NCBI GenBank assembly: GCA_030626045.1
Contig: DAOUPS010000027.1
Coordinates: 1 to 10,047 of the forward strand
From: a bacterium
GTDB taxonomy: Bacteria; Patescibacteriota; Minisyncoccia; Moranbacterales; DUUL01
Direction of reading: 5' to 3'
DNA: 10,047 bases
The translations under genes and the position numbers were made by a program. Of this stretch, positions 1-7,368 are shown piece after piece; position 1 is the first letter of the stretch; the number at the start of each line of letters is the position of its first letter. Under the pieces are notes generated by a model that saw nothing but the letters and a program-made list of their open reading frames with translations, was not told the origin of the DNA and searched no databases.

Positions 1-285
1 AAGGACCTTCAGGATATCATTGCTATTTTGGGCATAGAGGAACTTTCCGATGAAGATAAATTGACAGTATCAAGAGCTCGAAAAATTCAGCAATTTTTGT
101 CTCAGCCTTTCTTTGTCGCCGAACAATTTACCGGTCAAAAAGGAAAGTATGTTACAATAAAAGAAACAATTCGCGGCTTTCGGGAAATTCTTGAAGGAAA
201 GCACGATGAAAAAAATGAAATTGATTTTTACATGAAAGGAACCATTGACGAAGTAGCGTCCGACGATGCAATAAAAAAAAGATAA
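1..285 (+). CDS. atpD: F1F0 ATP synthase beta subunit, C-terminal fragment
   Basis: This is the 3' end of the catalytic beta subunit of F-type ATP synthase. The frame is open from base 1, so the true start lies upstream of the window; the TTG at 28 is an internal leucine codon. The 94 visible residues match the conserved C-terminal helical domain of the family: KDLQDIIAILG, ELSDEDKLTVSRARKIQ, FLSQPFFVAEQFTG, GKYVTIKETIRGF and ILEGKHD all appear in the usual order. The nucleotide-binding P-loop and the DELSEED-region upstream part are outside the window, apart from the ELSDEDK segment. The tail ends in a short basic stretch (IKKR). The TAA stop shares one base with the atpC start, which suggests translational coupling and confirms the usual atpD-atpC order at the end of an atp operon. 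Confidence 0.97.
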   Translation, partial: KDLQDIIAILGIEELSDEDKLTVSRARKIQQFLSQPFFVAEQFTGQKGKYVTIKETIRGFREILEGKHDEKNEIDFYMKGTIDEVASDDAIKKR

Positions 286-737
286 TGAAATCGATAAAAC
301 TCAAAATTACTACTCCTGAAAAAGTTGTTTTGGAGCAGGACATTGACCAAATTACGCTCCCGACCCAAATGGGGGAAATAACAATATTACCAAATCATAT
401 TCCGCTTATTAGCGTCATTGTTCCCGGCACCATGGAAACAAAGGCGGGAAAAAATCTGGTATCGATGGCGATTTCCGGCGGATTTTTGGAATTTCACAAT
501 AATGAACTTGTTATTCTGGCCGATACGGCGGAACGCGCTGAAGAAATTGATCTGCAGCGGGCTGAAAAAGCCAGAAAGAAAGCCGAGCAGATGAAGCGAG
601 ATGCACGTAAAACACTTGACGAAGGACAATACGCGGCGGTTATTTCACAGATCGAAAAACAACTGGCCAGGATCAGGGCGGCCAAGAAATATAGGCCGAG
701 AACAAGACATGGAATGACACTACACGATAAGCAGTAG
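285..737 (+). CDS. atpC: F1F0 ATP synthase epsilon subunit
   Basis: Epsilon subunit of the F1 sector, part of the central stalk with gamma. It couples rotation to catalysis and can inhibit ATP hydrolysis. Residues 1-84 form the N-terminal beta-sandwich, with recognisable LPTQMGEITILPNHIPLI, a PG turn near residues 47-48, SGGFLEF and LADTAERAEEID. Residues 86-133 make the two-helix C-terminal domain, rich in Ala, Lys, Arg and Glu, so the inhibitory domain is present. The protein has 150 residues, slightly long for the family (about 130-140), because of a basic tail after residue 133 (KKYRPRTRHGMTLHDKQ). The ATG overlaps the atpD stop (TAATG), and no clear Shine-Dalgarno precedes it, so re-initiation is likely. 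The next gene starts 9 bp after the TAG stop. Confidence 0.96.
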   Translation: MKSIKLKITTPEKVVLEQDIDQITLPTQMGEITILPNHIPLISVIVPGTMETKAGKNLVSMAISGGFLEFHNNELVILADTAERAEEIDLQRAEKARKKAEQMKRDARKTLDEGQYAAVISQIEKQLARIRAAKKYRPRTRHGMTLHDKQ

Positions 738-746
738 CAATTATCC

Positions 747-2273
747 ATGCCCTACAAAAATTACAGAAAATTGTTCAGGAAAAAGATCATTATCTTGTTT
801 ATGGTAATCCTGCTGTTAGCAGGATTTTTACGCGTATATAAGCTTGGAAACCAATCTTTTATAGCCGACGAATATATCGGTATAAATATAAGTTACGGAT
901 ACCATAAAACAGGAGAATGGAAGTACTGGGATTTTAATGAAGAGAAGCTAACTGATAGAGATTATACGCGCGGACAAATTTATTACTGGCAAGTCGCGCA
1001 AACTTTTCATTTTCTTGAACCAACCGAGCGAAATGCAAGATTAGTGAGTGTTCTATGGGGCTTGATAGGCATTGTTATGATCTTTATCGTTTCATTCTTG
1101 ATCACCGGCAATATTTATATCTCGCTTATATCTTCAGTATTGTCAATCAGTGTTTCAGCGCTTATGTTTGACAGAAAACTGCGGATGTACTCCATGTTCG
1201 CACCGGTCTATTTTTTATTTTCATACGCGGTTTACCAATTTTTTGAGTCCAAACACTATCCTAAATTCCTAAAACAAATAAATTCTTTCTCTGAAAAAAC
1301 GAAGCTAAATTGGCATTATTTGCTACCGGTGATACTGTTCGGAATTATTTCACTGATGACACATCTGCTTGCGGTTAATATTGTTCCGACTGTGCTCGCA
1401 TATTTTGTTTTTATGGCGATTTATTTACGCAAAGATCCCGTAAAACAGAAAAAATATTTTTGGCTGCTGGGCATTTCGGTGCTTTTCATTGCCACGGCGT
1501 CTCAAACAAGCACATTTCACGGAGCCGCCAATTTCTTTGAGATCGGAAAAAGCAATTGGAGCTATTTTCAGAAGGTTACACTTGATTACAGTTATGGATT
1601 ACTGGCTTTTACTTTTTTCATACCGGGCTGTGTTTATCTGGTAAAAAAACACAAAAAGATCGGGGTATGGACAATTTTATCTTTTCTTGTTCCGCTGTTC
1701 ATGGCTATCTTTGTCTGGGATAGAAATGCCGGACATCAGTATATTTATTTCACGGAACCTTTTAAAGTGATAATAATGGCTTCGGGAATTTATTTTTCCG
1801 CGAAAACTATTTCGAAAAAAATATTTCCAAACCGCCGCTTCGCTTTTGCGGCGCTGGCGATCTATTTTATTCTTTTGTTGTTCAATTTTCAATTTTTCGT
1901 TTCTGATGAAAGTTTCTACCAGCATCCAAAAAAGTGGTCCTATTCAAATTACAGGCAGGCTTATCAATACTTTTTAAAAAAGAGAGCATCTAATGAGGTG
2001 ATCATGATGCGTACTTTTATGAGTTATAATATTAGAGGAAGTAACAGTGCGGTATTGAGCTACGGCGTGCCTGACAAGCTTACTTTGGAAAAGATCAAAG
2101 AAGCACAAGAACAATATGACGGAATTTGGCTGATAAACACCGACGGGGAATTTAATATTAAGGGCAATGCGAAAAAATTTATAAAAGAGAATTTTGGACT
2201 AATCGAGGCAAAATATACTAATGATAAGGTAAGAATTTGGCATTGGAATAAAAATGAGACAATATTAAATTAG
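747..2273 (+). CDS. GT39/ArnT-like (PMT_2 type) membrane glycosyltransferase
   Basis: Multi-pass GT-C fold glycosyltransferase predicted to move a sugar from a polyprenyl-phosphate donor to an acceptor on the outer face of the membrane. A basic N-terminus (residues 1-13) precedes the first membrane helix (about 14-30). The first outside loop carries an acidic pair, DE at 41-42, where this family places its catalytic Asp/Glu. RLVSVLWGLIGIVMIF (98-113) and FDRKLRMYSMF (141-151) follow the family pattern of a second helix and an R-x-Y-containing loop. Further hydrophobic segments lie near 154-165, 191-225, 237-250, 283-299, 307-323, 339-350 and 364-384. A soluble C-terminal domain (385-508) faces outward. 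The 508-residue length is normal. The ATG at 747 is chosen because it supplies the basic residues before the first helix; no Shine-Dalgarno is seen. The gene starts 9 bp after atpC. Donor sugar and acceptor cannot be read from sequence. Confidence 0.85.
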   Translation: MPYKNYRKLFRKKIIILFMVILLLAGFLRVYKLGNQSFIADEYIGINISYGYHKTGEWKYWDFNEEKLTDRDYTRGQIYYWQVAQTFHFLEPTERNARLVSVLWGLIGIVMIFIVSFLITGNIYISLISSVLSISVSALMFDRKLRMYSMFAPVYFLFSYAVYQFFESKHYPKFLKQINSFSEKTKLNWHYLLPVILFGIISLMTHLLAVNIVPTVLAYFVFMAIYLRKDPVKQKKYFWLLGISVLFIATASQTSTFHGAANFFEIGKSNWSYFQKVTLDYSYGLLAFTFFIPGCVYLVKKHKKIGVWTILSFLVPLFMAIFVWDRNAGHQYIYFTEPFKVIIMASGIYFSAKTISKKIFPNRRFAFAALAIYFILLLFNFQFFVSDESFYQHPKKWSYSNYRQAYQYFLKKRASNEVIMMRTFMSYNIRGSNSAVLSYGVPDKLTLEKIKEAQEQYDGIWLINTDGEFNIKGNAKKFIKENFGLIEAKYTNDKVRIWHWNKNETILN

Positions 2274-2281
2274 CATGTCTT

Positions 2282-3367
2282 ATGATCAGAAAGGATATTA
2301 ATTTTGGCACTAGAAATAAGAGAGCGGCGTTACTGGCTGTTATCGCGGTGTTTTTGGCAATATTTGTTGGATGGAAGATGTATTCTAACAAGCAAGTTTC
2401 AGCTCCCAAAAGCGAACCGGGAAATATAAAACTTGCTGATAAACAGCAAGAACAGCCGAACAAAAGAGACAAGCTGAAGATCGGTTTTATCACTGACGCC
2501 CACTGTTATGCCAAACAAAATAAAGAAACGAGCGAGTGGGAACTGAATTGGAGATGCGTAAATCCAATGAACGCTTTTGTGAGAGATATGAATGACAGAT
2601 TTAAGCCTGATATTGTAATTGAGGGTGGAGATCTAGCTGATGGAAGAGATGACAGAACATTTGAAAGCTTTCTGGAAATCAAGGAAATATACGATCAAAT
2701 TGACGCTCCGCATTATCACGTACTCGGAAACCATGAAGTGGACAATTTCCCAAGAAGCCAATGGCTTGAAGCAGTGGGATATAAAAAAGCTTATTACAGT
2801 CTTGATATTGATAATTATAGAATTATTGTTCTGGATGGAAATTATAAGCCCTTACTAAACGGGGAATCTGTTGGGGTAGAGCCTGAAAATAGATACTATC
2901 CCGGTTTTATAGATAAAAAACAAATGGAATGGCTTGAGAATCTGCTGAAAAGATCTGAAAGTTTTACAAAGCTTGTTTTTGTGCATCAACCGCCAATTGA
3001 TATTTCAACAGTAAGAGGCCGAAATGAATTAATGTTTAACGCAAAGCAAGTAAGAGATATTTTTTCGGAATATAAAGTGAAAGCGGTTTTTTCAGGACAT
3101 ATTGAGGAATTTTGCAGCTTGCATAAAGATGATGTTCAGTACTATGTTATTCAAGGATTTTTAAAGGATAATAGACGCTTAGAGAAAGCTGAGCGCTTTA
3201 AAGACGCCGGAGTATTTAGTGAACTGACAATTAATGACCAGGTTGAAGTGAAAGTATATTATACAGATGGAGAAAAAAATGGCCCATATAAATCTATGGT
3301 ACTAGATCAAGAAACTGCGATTTGCAATAACAGCTGTGTAAGTCTCACCGGAAAAGAAGATGAGTAA
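2282..3367 (+). CDS. Membrane-anchored metallophosphoesterase (calcineurin-like)
   Basis: Predicted exported calcineurin-like phosphoesterase tethered by one N-terminal helix (about 14-31) after a basic start, which places the enzyme outside the membrane. Residues 38-64 are a polar linker. Metal-site motifs appear in order: TDAH (D72, H74), GGD (D117), GNHE (N150, H151), FVHQ (H235) and SGHIE (H273). The last motif is normally GHxH; here the second His is Glu (E275), which could still bind metal. Five cysteines (75, 92, 278, 348, 352) lie on the predicted outer side and might form disulfides. The gene starts 8 bp after the glycosyltransferase and overlaps the next gene by 8 bp, so all three are probably one transcript. 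The next gene encodes a homologue of the same domain, so the pair looks like a tandem duplication. The substrate is unknown: nucleotides, phospholipids or phosphorylated glycans are all possible. Confidence 0.85.
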   Translation: MIRKDINFGTRNKRAALLAVIAVFLAIFVGWKMYSNKQVSAPKSEPGNIKLADKQQEQPNKRDKLKIGFITDAHCYAKQNKETSEWELNWRCVNPMNAFVRDMNDRFKPDIVIEGGDLADGRDDRTFESFLEIKEIYDQIDAPHYHVLGNHEVDNFPRSQWLEAVGYKKAYYSLDIDNYRIIVLDGNYKPLLNGESVGVEPENRYYPGFIDKKQMEWLENLLKRSESFTKLVFVHQPPIDISTVRGRNELMFNAKQVRDIFSEYKVKAVFSGHIEEFCSLHKDDVQYYVIQGFLKDNRRLEKAERFKDAGVFSELTINDQVEVKVYYTDGEKNGPYKSMVLDQETAICNNSCVSLTGKEDE

Positions 3368-5570
3368 AAAAAACAATAAATTCTTAACTGCGGTTATCGA
3401 AGCTAAGAGCTTTATCACCAATAGAAAAAAGGTGTTATTTTTTGTTTTTCTTCTTGCAGTTATGGCTTTTTCGTTTTTTGTTTACAAAATAAAAACAGCA
3501 AGAGAAGGCGAACGTTCGTTAAAAATCGGTTTTGTATCCGATTGGGAATACGGGTACCAAAAAAAGAATGGTTCCAATCATCTGGCAGATGATTATCTAA
3601 AAAATGTTGTCAGGCATCTGAATTCTGAGTTTAGGCCGGATGTTGCAGTTGGCGGAGGAGACTATATAAGAAGTTCGCGTATAAGTAGTGAGGAAGCAAA
3701 AGAACAGTTAAAGTATATGAACCGTATTTTTAAAAAAATAAGGTCAAAAAGACTTTACTGCATTGGCAATCACGATCTGAAAAAACTTGCAAAAAAAGAT
3801 GTAAGAAACGTTCTGGGCTTGGATTATAATTACACATCAATGGATGTTAAAGGTGTAAGATTGATCGTGATGGATAATAATTATAAACTTCGACCTGACA
3901 AGGAATACGACGGCGGCAGAGTCAGCAAAGAAGAGCTGAGGTGGCTGGACAAGCAAATTAACACGGAGCTCCCTGTGTTGATCTTCACGCACTACAGCCC
4001 GATACGTATTCCCACCAAAAATGGCTGGGAAGATGATTTTCATAGCGCGGAAAAATTAACACAATTACTTGAAAAACATAATAATGTTATCGCCATCATA
4101 AGCGGAGACAGTTCGGAAAATCATGTCGAAAAAAACAGATGGATCCCATATGTGTCAATCGCGGGATTGACAGAGAATGCCTATCCCGGTAATTTCGCTG
4201 AAATAAAAATGCGTATAGAAGGCGACGATTTAAAATTGGAGATTGCATGCATGGGTGGTAAAACCGGACATTTTGAAATTACCAGAAAAATAAGTGATCA
4301 TTATTCTGTGAAAATTACAAAAAATACTTTTAAACAGAACGGTAATACGAAAAAGAATATCTTATGGGGCAACGTTGAAGATGAGAACAATAAAGAGGGT
4401 CGCATCAGCGCGGATAGCGGCACCGAGACTAATCTTGCCATTTCAAGCACCGGTAATATCTATGCTGCCTTTCAAGACGGCTATTATGAAAATAAAGCGC
4501 ATGTAAAAATGTATGATGGTGAAAGGTGGCAGGATCTTGCCGATAGTAATAATATTAACGGCATCATAAGCACGAAGAAAGGCGGCGATCCCCATATTGA
4601 GACAAACGGAGATGATATTTATGTCGCTTTTATGGATTTTGCTAATAATATAAGAGCGAGAGTAAAAAAATGGGACGGTAAAAGGTGGACTGATGTTTCG
4701 GATAGGCAAAACCCCAATGGGTTTATCTCGGATATGAAAGGACATGAACCGGTATTGGCCTTTAATCGATCCAAAAAGTTGCTTTACACAGCATTTGGGA
4801 TTGGAAATCAGGATGATACTGAATGCAGAGAGGACTGCCGCGTTAAAGTAAAAAAATGGGACGGTAAAAGGTGGACTGATGTTTCAGACAGGCATTTTGT
4901 TAATGGGATCATAAGCGAAAATAACGGAACAGAGGTTGATATTATCGCATCAAAGAAAGATGACTCCATGTTCTTTGCTTTTGAGGATATTGATAATGGC
5001 AATCGCATTAGGATAAAAAAATGGGACGGTGAAAAATGGACTGATGTTTCAGATAATTTTCATAGAGATAATACAGCTACCGATATTCCCGGGTTCAGCC
5101 CTTCACTGGGAATTGATGACAATGACAATTTATTTTTGGTTTATACCGGCTCAGATAATGACAAGACATATATTACAAAATGGAACGGCTCTAATTGGGA
5201 AAGAGTTGGAAATGGGGTTGTATCATCCGGCAGAAATGTAGAAAGCTGCGTAGTTGTTGATAAAGATAATATTTTTGTGGCCTATTCTTACTTCAAAGAA
5301 AACGTAAAAGTCCTGAAAAGTAAAAAAAGTAAGAATGGGGTAAAAGAATATTTTGCTGAAAGTGACAAATGGAGAGTAAGGGTGGAAAGATGGAATGGTG
5401 AAAAATGGATAGCGCTATCTGATGATGATAATATTGATGGTTTTATTTCTCAAGGGAACGGAAAAGGAGATCCTTCAATGGCAATATACCAAAATGAATT
5501 GTTCATTTCCTTTACTGATAAAAAAATGGGTTACAGCGCTAGAATAAAAAAATATAAAATACAAGAATAA
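3360..5570 (+). CDS. Anchored divergent metallophosphoesterase with C-terminal putative beta-propeller
   Basis: Single N-terminal membrane anchor (about 24-42), then a calcineurin-like domain (about 54-300), a polar linker, and a repeat domain (about 350-736). The phosphoesterase part aligns with the preceding gene, for example LKIGFVSD, VGGGD (D101), GNHD (N137, H138), LIVMDNNYK and FTHYSP (H211). Two metal motifs are altered: D-x-H is D-x-E (D61, E63), and the GHxH site reads SGDSSENH (248-255). Activity may therefore be changed or lost. The C-terminal part has seven strands like IYVAFMD (near 367, 420, 475, 537, 591, 638, 714). Six are followed by [WY]-[DN]-G-x-x-W (first residue at 385, 438, 500, 555, 608, 678); the seventh ends at KKYKIQE. 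This suggests a seven-bladed propeller that binds a ligand outside the cell. A purine-rich GGAAAAGAAG at 3350-3359 may serve as a ribosome site. The whole-protein function is unknown. Confidence 0.82.
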   Translation: MSKKNNKFLTAVIEAKSFITNRKKVLFFVFLLAVMAFSFFVYKIKTAREGERSLKIGFVSDWEYGYQKKNGSNHLADDYLKNVVRHLNSEFRPDVAVGGGDYIRSSRISSEEAKEQLKYMNRIFKKIRSKRLYCIGNHDLKKLAKKDVRNVLGLDYNYTSMDVKGVRLIVMDNNYKLRPDKEYDGGRVSKEELRWLDKQINTELPVLIFTHYSPIRIPTKNGWEDDFHSAEKLTQLLEKHNNVIAIISGDSSENHVEKNRWIPYVSIAGLTENAYPGNFAEIKMRIEGDDLKLEIACMGGKTGHFEITRKISDHYSVKITKNTFKQNGNTKKNILWGNVEDENNKEGRISADSGTETNLAISSTGNIYAAFQDGYYENKAHVKMYDGERWQDLADSNNINGIISTKKGGDPHIETNGDDIYVAFMDFANNIRARVKKWDGKRWTDVSDRQNPNGFISDMKGHEPVLAFNRSKKLLYTAFGIGNQDDTECREDCRVKVKKWDGKRWTDVSDRHFVNGIISENNGTEVDIIASKKDDSMFFAFEDIDNGNRIRIKKWDGEKWTDVSDNFHRDNTATDIPGFSPSLGIDDNDNLFLVYTGSDNDKTYITKWNGSNWERVGNGVVSSGRNVESCVVVDKDNIFVAYSYFKENVKVLKSKKSKNGVKEYFAESDKWRVRVERWNGEKWIALSDDDNIDGFISQGNGKGDPSMAIYQNELFISFTDKKMGYSARIKKYKIQE
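4661..5053 (+). repeat. Near-identical direct DNA repeats within the propeller coding region
   Basis: A 39-bp sequence at 4661-4699 recurs without change at 4847-4885, offset by 186 bp (exactly 62 codons, so in frame). A third copy at 5012-5050 differs at about five positions. All three encode the KKWDG[KE][RK]WTDVSD blade motif. Blades 1, 5, 6 and 7 are far more diverged in DNA. Identity at the nucleotide level, including synonymous sites, points to recent internal duplication or gene conversion among the middle blades. Confidence 0.9.
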
Positions 5571-5602
5571 TTGATATCAATAACTTAATAAGCGATTCTT
5601 AT
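5570..5602. promoter_or_regulatory. Palindrome and small stem-loop in the only sizeable plus-strand gap
   Basis: The 36-bp gap before the gene at 5607 holds a perfect 12-bp palindrome, ATTGATATCAAT (5570-5581), and then an inverted repeat ATAAG-CGATT-CTTAT (5588-5602). Either could be a protein-binding site or a weak RNA structure marking a transcription boundary. No GC-rich stem plus U-tract is present, so it is not called a terminator. TTGATA at 5571 resembles a -35 box, but no -10 box lies at normal spacing. The sequence is AT-rich, so chance is a fair explanation. Confidence 0.2.
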
Positions 5603-5606
5603 ATAA

Positions 5607-7358
5607 ATGTTCACTATAAAATTACAAGATCATCTTCAACGAAATTGGAGTATCTACGTGCTATGTATAATTATTTTAGCGGCCTTTTTCGTCCGATCAG
5701 CCAATTTCCACGATTGGCTATATTTTAAGGCGGATCAGACAAGAGACGCGACTCATTCACGATCAGCGCTTAATAATGGCCCTGGCGAGCTGCCACTTCT
5801 TGGTCCAAAAGCGGGAGGAACAAGACTTCATTTGGGACCGGTGTATTATTATTTTCAATATTTTTCTGCTTTGGTCTTTCAAAGTGCCCAGCCTCATATT
5901 TTCGCACTACCGGATCTTATCTTTTCAATTTTAACAATTCCGCTTTTTTATTATTTCTTACGCCAATTTTTCTCGAAAGAAATAAGCTTGCTTACAATAA
6001 CAACATTTTCTTTCTCCTATATACTGACCCAGTATTCCAGATTTGGATGGAACCCAAATTCAGTTCCGTTTTGGGGGCTGTTATTTGTGTTAAGCGTATA
6101 TAAAGCCGCTACTATTCAGAATAAAAAAACAGCCGGGTGCTGGCTTCTATCCGCGGCAGCCGCGTATTCAGTTGTGAGCCAGCTGCATTTCGTGGCGCTG
6201 GCCGGTTTCCCTATTGTCGCCGTTATATTTTGGCTGTTTTGGAGGCCAAGAAAAATTCCATGGAAATTTTGGGTAGGCGCTGTTCTGATCGTGCTGGTTA
6301 TGTACACCCCCGTTATCATTAGCGACATTAAAAACAAAGGAAATAATCTTGAACAGTTTCATTATGCGATCAAGCACAAACCTCAAGAAAGAAGCGCTCC
6401 TGATGCCGTAAGAAAAATGACAGAATTATACGGGGAATTCTACGTGCTTACCGTAACATCATTAAATGACAAAGAACTACCAATCATTTCAAGCATCGGT
6501 ACTTTTTCTGTGTTAGTGTCTTTTATTGTGTTAACACTGCTAGTTTTCGGCAAACTGCCACAATTTAAGAGTGTTAAGCATAACCCATTCTTAATAATAG
6601 TGCTTATTTGGTTTCTATCTTTTACAATTATATATTTCCAGCTCGCTTTTAGCTTAGATCGTAATCGTTATTGGTTTCCGACAATTTTTATCCCGTACAT
6701 TTTCCTTTCAATGCTATATGCCGCGTTGTGGAAAATAAAATATAAAAAAATCGGCATTACGCTAGTCCTTACAATTACTTTTCTACTTCTTATATTAAAT
6801 TTATCAGCCATCGCGAACTGGTATTGCAAACTTCATTCACAACAAAACGTTGACAGATTTTTCAGAGTCATATCCAGCACATCGCTTAAACAAAGAGAAT
6901 TCGTTACACTAAAAGATCAGGAAGAAATAGCGGCCTATATGAAAAATATTTCAGAGCGTGAAAACAAACAAGCTTGTTTTAATGCGCCGGGAGTTTATTC
7001 ACCGGCAATTAAATATGTATTTGAAACAAATCATCCGAACTTTCCAATGAAGCGAATCGGCAAAAATATTTCAAAAAATACAAATGGGTGCGTGATCTTC
7101 ATGGTAGAACTCAGCAGAAAAAATGAAAAGAGCCTATACAAAAAATTCCCTCTGCACATCAATGTCAATATAATCGAAAAGCATCAAGCCGGATTTCTGA
7201 CGGCGTGGAGAGTAAGTTACAGCGAGAATAATAGTAAGAAGAGTAACGCAAAAAAAACGGAAGCTTCAACAAATAATGCCGCAAAAGACAAGAAAAATTC
7301 CAGCGACACAAAACCGATAAAAAAATCCAGTCTTTATTGGAAAGACATTTTCCGATAA
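5607..7358 (+). CDS. GT-C type membrane glycosyltransferase-like protein (paralogue A)
   Basis: Multi-pass membrane protein of 583 residues with the layout of GT39/ArnT-like lipid-linked-sugar transferases. The first helix is about 16-30, then an outside loop holding acidic residues (ADQTRD, D43 and D47) and a glycine-rich GELPLLGPKAGGTRLHLGP stretch (60-78). Further hydrophobic segments lie near 83-92, 102-118, 127-141, 153-164, 176-186, 195-211, 221-234, 296-314, 328-347, 357-373 and 383-402. TQYSRFGWNPNSVPF (141-155) and YTPVIISD (233-240) are shared with the minus-strand paralogue starting outside the right edge. The C-terminal part (about 405-536) is soluble. It is followed by a Lys/Ser/Asn-rich linker (about 540-574) and a terminal YWKDIFR. 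No Shine-Dalgarno precedes the ATG. The gene converges on the GT2-GtrA gene with 10 bp between stops. Substrate is not deducible; catalytic activity is inferred from fold and family. Confidence 0.78.
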   Translation: MFTIKLQDHLQRNWSIYVLCIIILAAFFVRSANFHDWLYFKADQTRDATHSRSALNNGPGELPLLGPKAGGTRLHLGPVYYYFQYFSALVFQSAQPHIFALPDLIFSILTIPLFYYFLRQFFSKEISLLTITTFSFSYILTQYSRFGWNPNSVPFWGLLFVLSVYKAATIQNKKTAGCWLLSAAAAYSVVSQLHFVALAGFPIVAVIFWLFWRPRKIPWKFWVGAVLIVLVMYTPVIISDIKNKGNNLEQFHYAIKHKPQERSAPDAVRKMTELYGEFYVLTVTSLNDKELPIISSIGTFSVLVSFIVLTLLVFGKLPQFKSVKHNPFLIIVLIWFLSFTIIYFQLAFSLDRNRYWFPTIFIPYIFLSMLYAALWKIKYKKIGITLVLTITFLLLILNLSAIANWYCKLHSQQNVDRFFRVISSTSLKQREFVTLKDQEEIAAYMKNISERENKQACFNAPGVYSPAIKYVFETNHPNFPMKRIGKNISKNTNGCVIFMVELSRKNEKSLYKKFPLHINVNIIEKHQAGFLTAWRVSYSENNSKKSNAKKTEASTNNAAKDKKNSSDTKPIKKSSLYWKDIFR

Positions 7359-7368
7359 AAATAGAATT

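Noticed and set aside
494..748. Antisense open frames over atpC and other genes, such as the minus-strand frame over 494-748
   Set aside because: They lie fully opposite clear conserved genes, show no recognisable domains, and have compositions expected of antisense reading.
2640..2858. Plus-strand frame inside the first phosphoesterase in another reading frame
   Set aside because: It overlaps the region coding for conserved metal motifs and has no family features of its own.
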